From BTQM01 sp036985875 (GTDB lineage: Bacteria; Patescibacteriota; Minisyncoccia; Phycocordibacterales; UBA1539): a stretch of DNA of 6,288 bases. The stretch spans positions 1 through 6,288 of the forward strand of contig BTQM01000038.1 in NCBI GenBank assembly GCA_036985875.1, in the 5' to 3' direction. Within the stretch, counting starts at the first letter, position 1, and each line of letters starts with the position of its first letter. Below the pieces are notes generated by a model, which worked only from the letters and a program-made list of their open reading frames with translations, searched no databases and was not told where the DNA came from. Positions 1 through 5,172 of the stretch are shown here, one piece after another. Position numbers and translations under genes: made by a program.

Positions 1-3
1 GGG

Positions 4-151
4 CTCGCTTTGTTGGAGGTAACAATTGAAAGTTTCTGCTCTCCGCCAGCTTGCGGATCCTTAATTTCTCTTTCACCTACCGCCTGCCTGTGCGTGTACG
101 CACGCAGACAGGCAATGTTTGCAAAAAGAACAGTCCTCGCTCTGTCGGAGG
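4..151. repeat. Imperfect 16-bp direct repeat pair flanking a palindromic repeat
   Basis: Positions 4-19 and 136-151 share CTCGCTYTGTYGGAGG, identical except for two C/T transitions. The 116 bp between them contain the palindromic repeat at 82-112 and a short hairpin (TCCGC at 42-46 pairing with GCGGA at 53-57). I see no coding sequence with protein-like composition in 1-225. Whether the two copies are a dispersed repeat, a duplicated segment or chance is not decidable here. Confidence 0.35.
82..113 (-). repeat. Palindromic bulged-hairpin repeat, copy A (non-coding)
   Basis: On the minus strand this reads CCTGT, a CT bulge, GCGT, a six-base loop, ACGC, ACAGG, then CAGG. It is the same architecture as the copies embedded in the TraG-like gene at 2721-3350. 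It lies in non-coding DNA about 110 bp upstream of dcd, so the repeat family spreads as DNA and is not just a protein repeat. A role in transcript processing or termination is possible but not shown. Confidence 0.75.
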
Positions 152-157
152 CGGTCA

Positions 158-190
158 CTCAAATTCGGACATCGGATGTCCGAATTTGAG
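158..190. repeat. Perfect 33-bp inverted repeat upstream of dcd
   Basis: Fifteen-base arms (158-172 and 176-190) are perfectly complementary around a CGG loop. A second perfect palindrome, AAATTAGCTAATTT, follows at 191-204. There is no T tract immediately after the main hairpin, so a classic terminator is unlikely in the plus direction. Its right edge overlaps the region where the -35 element of the dcd promoter would lie, so it could be an operator or the end of an upstream transcript. Both are inferences. Confidence 0.7.
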
Positions 191-217
191 AAATTAGCTA
201 ATTTTGTGTGGTATAAT
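186..217 (+). promoter_or_regulatory. Extended -10 promoter of dcd
   Basis: TGGTATAAT at 209-217 is a consensus TATAAT hexamer with the TGn extension. The best -35-like hexamer, TTGAGA (186-191), is 20 bp upstream, which is long, so the extended -10 probably carries the promoter. A start site about seven bases after the hexamer falls at roughly 224-226, at the dcd start codon itself. Confidence 0.7.
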
Positions 218-225
218 GAGATATT

Positions 226-744
226 ATGATCCTCACACACGATCACATCCTTGAGGAGATGGAAAAGAAAAATATCCTCATTGAGCCCTTGACGTCGAAC
301 GACCAAATAGGCCCTGCGTCAATAGACATCCACCTAGGCAATCTTTTCAGGCGGTTCAAGACACGCAAGGCAGCTCTGCCAGTGCGAGAAGATACAAATT
401 TTAAAGAGATTACGGATTATGTTGAGATCGGCAAAGATGATCATTTGACCTTGGAGCCCGGCGAGATGATCCTCGGCATTACGTGGGAGAAGATCACGCT
501 TTCGGAAAGTATCGCGGGGTGGATCGAGGGACGAAGCAGATTTGCACGCTTGGGACTCGCGGTGCACATAACTTCGGGTTTCATCCAACCTGGGATCGCC
601 AATCATCAGGTGCTTGAGATCGCCAATCTAAGCCCCGCGCCGCTTGCTCTATATCCTGGTGTGCGCATTTGTCAAATAGTATTTGAACGCTGTGAAGGCA
701 CGGCGAGATATAAGGGGCTTTTCCAAGGGCAAGATAAGCCATAA
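226..744 (+). CDS. dcd: dCTP deaminase (dUTPase-fold family)
   Basis: The 172-residue protein belongs to the dCTP deaminase/dUTPase superfamily of trimeric cytosolic enzymes, which deaminate dCTP to dUTP (some members also hydrolyse dUTP to dUMP) and so feed dTTP synthesis. Visible motifs are the N-terminal GPASIDIHLG (29-38), the signature GRSRFARLGL (102-111), TSGFIQPG (116-123), the VLEIAN segment (129-134) whose Glu131 matches the catalytic Glu of E. coli Dcd, and a glycine-rich end. Ser104 and Arg108 align with conserved active-site residues. The second Ser of the usual GRSSLAR is Arg here. It is about 20 residues shorter than E. coli Dcd. ATG 226 has no Shine-Dalgarno sequence and sits 8 bp after a perfect TATAAT, so translation is probably leaderless. 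From sequence alone I cannot tell a monofunctional enzyme from a bifunctional dCTP deaminase/dUTPase. Confidence 0.9.
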   Translation: MILTHDHILEEMEKKNILIEPLTSNDQIGPASIDIHLGNLFRRFKTRKAALPVREDTNFKEITDYVEIGKDDHLTLEPGEMILGITWEKITLSESIAGWIEGRSRFARLGLAVHITSGFIQPGIANHQVLEIANLSPAPLALYPGVRICQIVFERCEGTARYKGLFQGQDKP

Positions 745-792
745 TATACAGCGATGAAATTCTTGTGAAAGTTTGGCGGAAAAATACACGCC

Positions 793-838
793 GTATCAGG
801 TTATAAACTGTGCCATGGCACAGTTTATAACCTGATAC
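793..838. repeat. Perfect 46-bp palindrome between convergent dcd and clpX
   Basis: The arms 793-815 and 816-838 are exact reverse complements with no spacer, centred on CCATGG. As RNA it could fold into a hairpin of about 21 bp from either strand. It is followed on the plus strand only by an AT-rich stretch (839-851) without a strong T tract. Its position suggests a bidirectional transcript end or a dispersed intergenic element, but a symmetric protein-binding site is also possible. Confidence 0.8.
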
Positions 839-850
839 TATTTACATATT

Positions 851-885
851 TAAAAAAATACGGGGCGCATATATGCGTCCCGTAT
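851..885 (-). terminator. Intrinsic terminator of clpX
   Basis: Arms 858-871 and 872-885 form a GC-rich hairpin with one wobble-compatible mismatch. On the minus strand it is followed by a run of T residues (complement of the A tract at 852-858). It lies 12 bp after the clpX stop codon, the expected place for its rho-independent terminator. Confidence 0.85.
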
Positions 886-896
886 GGATTATATTA

Positions 897-2192
897 CTAC
901 TTTTTATTGCCGTCCTTGTCGGAACCATTTTTGTTTTTATCTGTTCCGGTCAACAAACCTCTAGAGCGAATGATCGTGGGAGAAGCACCGTCGCTAATAA
1001 CCGACTTGTCCACAATGATCTTGTACGCGCCCTCCTTTGAGGGTAGGTCATACATTGTATCAAGCAAAGCTTTTTCCCAAATAGTTCTTAAGCCGCGCGC
1101 GCCAGTTCCGGTCTCAATCGCTTGTCGGGCGACTTCCCGAAGAGTTTCTTTCGGAAACTCAATTTCGCACCCCTCCTCCGCAAACAACTGGGTATACTGC
1201 TTGATAATAGCATTTTTTGGCTCCGTCTGGATATGCACGAGTGCTTCTTCGTCAAGCTCCCCAAGCGTCGCAATGATCGGGATGCGTCCAGCCAACTCCG
1301 GGATAATACCAAATTTCATGATATCCTCATGTTTCACATGTTGATATATCTCCGTTAAGGTGTCGCGCGTTGACGCACCGGCAATATTTGCACGGAAACC
1401 GATACTGCTTTTCTTGGATCGCTGACTTATGATTTTTTCAAGTCCGTCAAACGCACCGCCCAATATAAAAAGAATGTTGGTGGTATCAACATGCAAAAAC
1501 TTCTGTTGAGGATCTTTGTGCCCGCCATTTGACGGTACTGAGGCAATAGTGCCTTCAATCAACTTCAGCAGTGCCTGTTGAACACCTTCGCCAGAAACAT
1601 CCCGCACAATGGACTTACCTGCCCGCGGCTTTGCGATCTTGTCAATCTCGTCAATATAGACAATGCCCTTTTCTGCCGCCTTGATGTCAAAGTCGCATTT
1701 CTGCAGCAGCTTATGCAAGATGATTTCCACGTTGTCACCCACATATCCCGCCTCTGTAAGGCTTGTCGCATCGGCAATCGCAAAAGGAACGTCGAGTATC
1801 CTTGCCAATGTCTCGGCAAGTAACGTTTTACCCGAGCCGGTTGGACCAACCAATAGAATATTGCTCTTGTTAATGAGAGCATCATCCGCGCCAGATTCAA
1901 GTGCTACACCCACTCGCTTGAAATGATTGTACACAGCAACCGAGAGGATCTTCTTTGCGTGCTCCTGCCCTACTACGTATTCGCCAAGGAGCGTATTGAT
2001 CTCATGCGGAATGAGCAATCTTTTCTTTTCTACATCAGCAGATTCTATATCAGCAGATTCAAGCATTTCCGCGCAAAGATAAATGCAATCGCTACAAATA
2101 TTGGAACCTAGTGGCCCCTTAATGATCGTGGACACTTCCCTTCGATCCTTGCCACAAAAAGAACAGTAAATTAGATTTTTGCCTTGAGGCAT
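897..2192 (-). CDS. clpX: ATP-dependent Clp protease ATP-binding subunit ClpX
   Basis: This 431-residue AAA+ unfoldase forms hexamers that unfold tagged proteins and thread them into ClpP. The N-terminal zinc-binding domain has Cys10, Cys13, Cys33 and Cys36. The ATPase core has Walker A GPTGSGKT (116-123), the pore-1 loop GYVG (149-152), Walker B IVYIDEID (177-184), the RDVSGEGVQQALLKLIEG segment (197-214) with the second pore loop, the IGF loop used for docking on ClpP (264-266), and a sensor-II GARGLR near the C terminus. Length matches the family (E. coli 424). The ATG is supported by AAGGGGGTG four bases upstream. The linker after the zinc domain has a five-residue tandem repeat (ESADI/ESADV). 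The charged Lys/Asn/Asp/Gly-rich C-terminal tail is unremarkable. No clpP or trigger-factor gene is in the window; the IGF loop implies a ClpP partner elsewhere. Confidence 0.97.
   Translation of the reverse strand: MPQGKNLIYCSFCGKDRREVSTIIKGPLGSNICSDCIYLCAEMLESADIESADVEKKRLLIPHEINTLLGEYVVGQEHAKKILSVAVYNHFKRVGVALESGADDALINKSNILLVGPTGSGKTLLAETLARILDVPFAIADATSLTEAGYVGDNVEIILHKLLQKCDFDIKAAEKGIVYIDEIDKIAKPRAGKSIVRDVSGEGVQQALLKLIEGTIASVPSNGGHKDPQQKFLHVDTTNILFILGGAFDGLEKIISQRSKKSSIGFRANIAGASTRDTLTEIYQHVKHEDIMKFGIIPELAGRIPIIATLGELDEEALVHIQTEPKNAIIKQYTQLFAEEGCEIEFPKETLREVARQAIETGTGARGLRTIWEKALLDTMYDLPSKEGAYKIIVDKSVISDGASPTIIRSRGLLTGTDKNKNGSDKDGNKK
2034..2060. repeat. 15-bp in-frame tandem duplication in clpX linker
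   Basis: ATCAGCAGATTC occurs at 2034-2045 and again at 2049-2060, a period of 15 bp or five codons. It produces the ESADI/ESADV repeat between the zinc-binding domain and the AAA+ core, a linker that tolerates length change. Confidence 0.6.
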
Positions 2193-2196
2193 AATG

Positions 2197-2207
2197 CACC
2201 CCCTTTT
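2197..2207 (-). promoter_or_regulatory. Shine-Dalgarno site of clpX
   Basis: AAAAGGGGGTG on the minus strand lies four bases before ATG 2192, one mismatch from AAGGAGGTG. The 63-residue gene at 4922-5113 has the same layout, which supports both starts and contrasts with leaderless dcd. Confidence 0.75.
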
Positions 2208-2242
2208 GACGACATTCTAATGGATCACCTTTTCTGATATCT

Positions 2243-2270
2243 ATACTAGGATACTTTTGAGAAATAGCAA
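2243..2270 (-). promoter_or_regulatory. Possible clpX promoter
   Basis: On the minus strand TTGCTA (2265-2270) and TAGTAT (2243-2248) are 16 bp apart, each matching consensus at four of six positions. A TATAGA hexamer at 2240-2245 overlaps and is an alternative -10. The distance to the start codon (about 50 bp) is plausible. Confidence 0.35.
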
Positions 2271-2290
2271 GCACGGTGAGAGAGTACTGG

Positions 2291-2322
2291 AAAAATACGA
2301 ACGCGCTCTCGATTAGCGCGTT
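2291..2322 (-). terminator. Probable terminator downstream of the TraG-like gene
   Basis: AACGCGCT (2300-2307) pairs with AGCGCGTT (2315-2322) around a seven-base loop. On the minus strand it is followed by CGTATTTTT. The T run starts four bases after the stem, so it is weaker than a canonical terminator, but it separates the TraG-like gene from clpX. A smaller hairpin at 2336-2354 (8 bp, one G-T pair, TTC loop) lies just before it. Confidence 0.5.
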
Positions 2323-2370
2323 ATACCTTACCCTCATATATGCTTCGCGTATATTATCTCTAGGGCTCTG

Positions 2371-2468
2371 GTAATCTGAAAAACTTCACTTCATCACAAG
2401 GGTACTGCTGTTTGTATTCAATCACTGCGCTCTTGAACAAACAGGGAGCGTTTCGTTTTTCAGATTAC
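2371..2468. repeat. Nested inverted repeat at the 3' end of the TraG-like gene
   Basis: GTAATCTGAAAAAC (2371-2384) is perfectly repeated in inverted orientation at 2455-2468, and within it CTGTTTGT (2408-2415) pairs with ACAAACAG (2437-2444). The outer right arm overlaps the stop codon of the TraG-like gene. It could be a long 3' hairpin or a roughly 98-bp miniature element with 14-bp terminal inverted repeats. No T tract follows it on the minus strand. Confidence 0.65.
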
Positions 2469-4654
2469 GAGCGCTTACCGTCGCTAATAATTTTTCGGAG
2501 TATATCCTCAGGAATTTCTTTCGGTTTTTTTGCGGGTAGGGAGGAGGCATTTTCACTTGCTCCTTTTTTCTTTAAAACGCCTGTATCAGATCCTGAACGA
2601 GTATCTTTTTGTCTGTCGGTTTGTACATCGGATACTTTAGCCGGCGCCTTATTCGCGGGCGTACGAGGAAGCTCGCGTGGTTCATCCCGCAACTTTGGAG
2701 TGTGCGTTTCTTTTTTGTCTCTATCTGCGTGCGACGCATAGGCAGGGGATGCTTTTTTCGTTTCTTCTCTTTTCGCTTCGTCTACCTGTGCCGGTGCCAC
2801 GGCAGACAGGCCTGTCTTGTTAGACTTTTCGTCCAGCGCTTTTTTTAGTGCTTCTTTCAATCCTGTGAAATTTTCTGAAGGCCCTTTTTCTTTTCTGTTT
2901 TCTACACGAGGGAATTTGGGGGCATCCTTCTTTAGTGCATCAAGAGATACGGTTTTTGGGGGTGAGCGTTTTTCCTGCCGAGGATGAGTGAGTTGACGCT
3001 CGCGGTTCACCTCCATGTCGCGGCGATGATACTCGCCTGTCTGCCGTGACACCGACACAGGCAGGCCTGTCTGCGTGCGTCCTGTCTGCGCAGGCGAGCC
3101 TTCCCTTGTGGATACTTGTCGCACGGCAGAAGACTCAGGCGCCCTGTTTCCTCCCATTGGAGCACTCCTTCTACTCATTTGTTCTCTGCCTCCTGTATAG
3201 TACCCTTGTGCGGATGCGTGGGGCCTTTGATAGCGCCCTCCTGTCTGCGTGCTACGCACAGGTGGGCCTGTATCCCGAGGAGATGCATGCCGCGTATCTC
3301 TTTCTCCAGATTGCATGGGCAGGCCTGTCTGTGTGCGACGCACAGGTGGGCGGACAGGAGGGGCGACCGGCTGGTACCACTTCTTGATCTCTTCTTCCAC
3401 TGCAGACCTTGGGTGCGCAAACGACGCCCTTGAACCCCCTATGACCTTTTCCCTGTATGATATTTCTGGCGGTGAAATAGGCGGAAGCGTGGTCGCGGAG
3501 AATGGATGAGAGCTTACGCCGCCGATCATCAGTTTGAGATAGATCTGAAAAACGCCCAGATTCACCAAGTCTTCCGCAGTAAACACGGGGGCGAATTCTT
3601 TTTCAAGGACATCCGCATCGTAGGCGCCAACCCTGAACGTGATCATAGTCCCCACATTGCCAAACACGGCCGCCCTCACCTCGTCGGACATCTGTTCTAT
3701 GTATTGATGCGCTATTGTTAGGTTGAGCTTGTACTTTCTCGCCTCGGACAAAATATCCGCAAAGGATTCGTTGGCAAAAGACTGGAACTCGTCAACATAT
3801 ACATAAAAATTCGGAAGCTTTTCCGCTTCGCAGGTCGGAAGGTCTGCACGTGACATAGCCGCAAGATATATTTTTGTAATAAGCATGCTTCCCAAAAGAT
3901 TCGCATTGCCTTCCCCAATTTGACCTTTTGAGAGGTTGATGATGAGAATCTTCTTCTCGTCCATCATCTTCCTGATATCAAAACTGGATTTGGGCTGTCC
4001 GATTATGTTTCGGATAAGAGGATTAGCGGTTAGCTGTCCAACTTTGTTTTGGATCGCGGGTGTGGCCTCTTGCGTATACCTGTCGGTATACTTCGCGTAC
4101 TCATCAACCCAGAAAGACCGCGTGGAAGGATCAGTGATGTTGTCAACCACTTTCTTGCGGTAATCTTTGTCGGTGAGCATTCTGTTGACACCAAGTAATG
4201 TGGAGTTCGGATACTCTAGGAGGGCGAGGAGGATATTGGTGAGGATATACTCCATGCGCGCCGACCACATGTCAATCCATATCTTTTTGAACGCGCTCAT
4301 AAGACCTGTCACGACCAGATGTCTCTTGTCAGACCCTACGTCCTCCATAATGTTGAAGGAGATCGGATTTTCTATGTCAAACGGCGCAAAGTAAACGACA
4401 TCTTTTATTCGCTCCTCCGGAATATAGTCAAGCAGAAGATCCGCAGTTTTTCCATGCGGGTCCACGAACGCCATCCCTTCGCCGTTTTTAATGTCCTGCA
4501 CGGCCATATTTTCAAGAAGCGTGGATTTTCCCATCCCCGTTTTTCCGATGACGTACACATGGCGCGTTCTGTCGCTTGTCTTTATTCCGAAAGGGATTTT
4601 CTTGTTTCGCGCATCGGTTTGCGCAAAATATGTGATGTTGTCTTTTTCCTCCAT
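2465..4654 (-). CDS. TraG/TraD-like type IV secretion coupling ATPase with disordered tail
   Basis: The protein is 729 residues from ATG 4654. A GTG four codons upstream (4666) extends the frame but has no ribosome binding site, and even the ATG has only a weak GGTGG. The ATPase part (about 1-395) has Walker A GKTGMGKST (37-45), DPHGKTADLL (65-74), Walker B VYVDEF (285-290) and AHQYIEQM (315-322), the pattern of the VirD4/TraG and HerA-like ATPases that move DNA or protein through membrane channels. I see no N-terminal membrane helices, unlike classical VirD4, so a membrane partner encoded elsewhere is likely. Residues from about 400 to the end are low-complexity, rich in Pro, Arg, Lys, Thr and Gln, and carry TQTG motifs (441-444, 469-472, 527-530) produced by palindromic DNA repeats. 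The last residues, EIPEDILRKI, look like a conserved short end motif. No other secretion genes are in the window. The substrate is unknown. Confidence 0.85.
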   Translation of the reverse strand: MEEKDNITYFAQTDARNKKIPFGIKTSDRTRHVYVIGKTGMGKSTLLENMAVQDIKNGEGMAFVDPHGKTADLLLDYIPEERIKDVVYFAPFDIENPISFNIMEDVGSDKRHLVVTGLMSAFKKIWIDMWSARMEYILTNILLALLEYPNSTLLGVNRMLTDKDYRKKVVDNITDPSTRSFWVDEYAKYTDRYTQEATPAIQNKVGQLTANPLIRNIIGQPKSSFDIRKMMDEKKILIINLSKGQIGEGNANLLGSMLITKIYLAAMSRADLPTCEAEKLPNFYVYVDEFQSFANESFADILSEARKYKLNLTIAHQYIEQMSDEVRAAVFGNVGTMITFRVGAYDADVLEKEFAPVFTAEDLVNLGVFQIYLKLMIGGVSSHPFSATTLPPISPPEISYREKVIGGSRASFAHPRSAVEEEIKKWYQPVAPPVRPPVRRTQTGLPMQSGERDTRHASPRDTGPPVRSTQTGGRYQRPHASAQGYYTGGREQMSRRSAPMGGNRAPESSAVRQVSTREGSPAQTGRTQTGLPVSVSRQTGEYHRRDMEVNRERQLTHPRQEKRSPPKTVSLDALKKDAPKFPRVENRKEKGPSENFTGLKEALKKALDEKSNKTGLSAVAPAQVDEAKREETKKASPAYASHADRDKKETHTPKLRDEPRELPRTPANKAPAKVSDVQTDRQKDTRSGSDTGVLKKKGASENASSLPAKKPKEIPEDILRKIISDGKRS
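2721..2746 (+). repeat. Palindromic bulged-hairpin repeat, copy B (in CDS)
   Basis: CTAT, CT bulge, GCGT, GCG loop, ACGC, ATAG, then GCAGG. Relative to copy E, both sides of the lower stem are changed together (CTGT/ACAG to CTAT/ATAG), so pairing is kept. It is read in a different codon phase from copies D to F, giving AYASHAD instead of TQTG. Confidence 0.7.
2785..2817 (-). repeat. Palindromic bulged-hairpin repeat, copy C (inverted, in CDS)
   Basis: On the minus strand: CCTGT, CT bulge, GCCG, six-base loop, CGGC, ACAGG (2785-2810). The upper stem GCGT/ACGC of other copies is replaced by GCCG/CGGC, again with pairing kept. It overlaps a perfect 14-bp palindrome AGACAGGCCTGTCT (2804-2817). 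Orientation is opposite to the other copies in this gene. Confidence 0.65.
3036..3065 (+). repeat. Palindromic bulged-hairpin repeat, copy D1 (in CDS)
   Basis: CCTGT, CT, GCCG, six-base loop, CGAC, ACAGG, then CAGG. It differs from copy C at only two positions over 26 bases and belongs to the same subtype. One stem pair is lost. It encodes part of LPVSVSRQTG. Confidence 0.65.
3066..3098 (+). repeat. Partial palindromic repeat copy D2, directly abutting D1
   Basis: A left arm CCTGTCTGCGTGCG (3066-3079) is followed by a second left arm CCTGTCTGCG (3081-3090) and CAGG. D1 and D2 together are enclosed by CTCGCCTG (3032-3039) and CAGGCGAG (3091-3098), an 8-bp perfect inverted repeat. This looks like a copy inserted into, or recombined with, another copy. 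Confidence 0.55.
3240..3266 (+). repeat. Palindromic bulged-hairpin repeat, copy E (in CDS)
   Basis: CCTGT, CT bulge, GCGT, GCT loop, ACGC, ACAGG, then TGGG. This is the cleanest copy. It encodes PPVRSTQTG on the minus strand. Confidence 0.75.
3324..3350 (+). repeat. Palindromic bulged-hairpin repeat, copy F (in CDS)
   Basis: CCTGT, CT bulge, GTGT, GCG loop, ACGC, ACAGG, then TGGG. One pair in the upper stem is G-T. It encodes PPVRRTQTG, nearly the same peptide as copy E. Confidence 0.75.
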
Positions 4655-4657
4655 ATA

Positions 4658-4822
4658 TATAGCCACCGCAAAACAAATTTACACCTTTTTAGCGCGTATT
4701 TTCACCTATCTCACATCCATTCAAAACTCAATGTAGCTAATGCTATATCTCGTTTCTCATGAATGCGATCTAGGCAAAAATCCACTGCAAAAAACATGAA
4801 AATTTGTTTTGCGGGGGCTATA
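4658..4822. repeat. Segment bracketed by 23-bp inverted repeats upstream of the TraG-like gene
   Basis: Arm 4658-4680 and arm 4800-4822 are reverse complements at 22 of 23 positions (mismatch at 4665/4815) and enclose 119 bp. The arms end in TATA at the outside. The left arm stops four bases before the probable ATG of the TraG-like gene. The interior has no open reading frame of note. It contains TGCTATATC (4741-4749, +), resembling the extended -10 before dcd, and a TATAAT at 4819-4824 (+) overlaps the right arm. It could be a miniature inverted-repeat element or an invertible promoter segment. Confidence 0.7.
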
Positions 4823-4872
4823 ATTTAAGTATATAGTATAACGCAAAAATTACGAAGCCGTGGATATGGGAT

Positions 4873-4914
4873 AAAAGAAAAGCCCCGAATTCGCCAACTG
4901 GCGAATTCAGAGCT
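4873..4914 (-). terminator. Intrinsic terminator of the 63-residue gene
   Basis: Positions 4881-4914 form a 16-bp stem with two G-T pairs and a two-base loop (core GAATTCGCCA / TGGCGAATTC). On the minus strand it is followed directly by TTTTCTTTT. It starts eight bases after the stop codon of the small gene. Confidence 0.9.
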
Positions 4915-4921
4915 TAAAGAC

Positions 4922-5113
4922 TTAGGCAGTTTTTAGTCTATTAAGAGCAGTTTCCGCCTGTTTATCTTGAGAATACCGCTTGATATGGCGGCGGAGTTTT
5001 CGTGCCTTGTTCTTCTCTCTACGCCCTTCGGTACGATAGCGTTCGCACGAGGCTGCCTTTTTGCCGTACTTTTTTGTACCCTTTCCGCCTGTACTTTGGC
5101 CTTTTTGACCCAT
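4922..5113 (-). CDS. Small Lys/Arg-rich conserved-looking protein of unknown function
   Basis: A 63-residue, strongly basic protein with a Gly/Lys-rich start (GGKGTKKYGKK, 9-19), a CERYRTEGRREKNKARKLRR core (23-42) and a short helix-like end. I do not recognise a named family, although small proteins with a similar CxxYRxEGRREKNKARxLxxH pattern are, from memory, common in phages and Patescibacteria as hypothetical proteins. The composition suggests binding to RNA, DNA or the ribosome, which is inference only. The gene is well supported: AAAAGGAGGTG sits four bases before the ATG, a TTGACA element lies upstream, and a strong terminator follows. There is a single Cys and no zinc ligand set. It lies between, but is probably transcribed separately from, the DUF4015-like and TraG-like genes. 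Confidence 0.8.
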   Translation of the reverse strand: MGQKGQSTGGKGTKKYGKKAASCERYRTEGRREKNKARKLRRHIKRYSQDKQAETALNRLKTA

Positions 5114-5117
5114 GATG

Positions 5118-5128
5118 CACCTCCTTTT
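5118..5128 (-). promoter_or_regulatory. Strong Shine-Dalgarno site of the small basic gene
   Basis: AAAAGGAGGTG on the minus strand, four bases before ATG 5113, is fully complementary to the conserved 16S rRNA end. It fixes the start and implies high expression. Confidence 0.85.
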
Positions 5129-5172
5129 CAGTGCGTGAAAAACGAAAGACTGAAATTGGAATCCTATGGGAG

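Noticed and set aside
26..64. Short TTG-started frame of 12 codons preceded by GGAGGT
   Set aside because: Too short to judge, with a rare start codon and no sign of conservation visible. The GGAGG is part of a 16-bp repeat that recurs at 136-151.
1..189. Plus-strand frame open from the window edge to TGA at 187-189, possibly the end of an upstream gene
   Set aside because: The translation is rich in Cys, Ser and Pro without recognisable motif, runs through palindromic copy A and the 33-bp hairpin, and looks like non-coding sequence.
907..1926. Several plus-strand open frames antisense to clpX
   Set aside because: They are shadows of a highly conserved gene and show no start signals or protein-like motifs.
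2721..3350. CRISPR array
   Set aside because: Repeat spacing is irregular, copies are in both orientations and diverged, and the whole region is an open frame continuous with the ATPase gene.
3046..3433. Overlapping plus-strand open frames of about 105-113 codons
   Set aside because: They are antisense to the TraG-like tail and are kept open by the palindromic repeats and GC-rich codons. Their Cys-rich translations have no domain features and no ribosome binding site.
4654..4666. GTG 4666 as the start of the TraG-like protein
   Set aside because: There is no Shine-Dalgarno sequence before it and it lies in the 23-bp inverted repeat. ATG 4654 is closer to the expected start, though its own site is weak.
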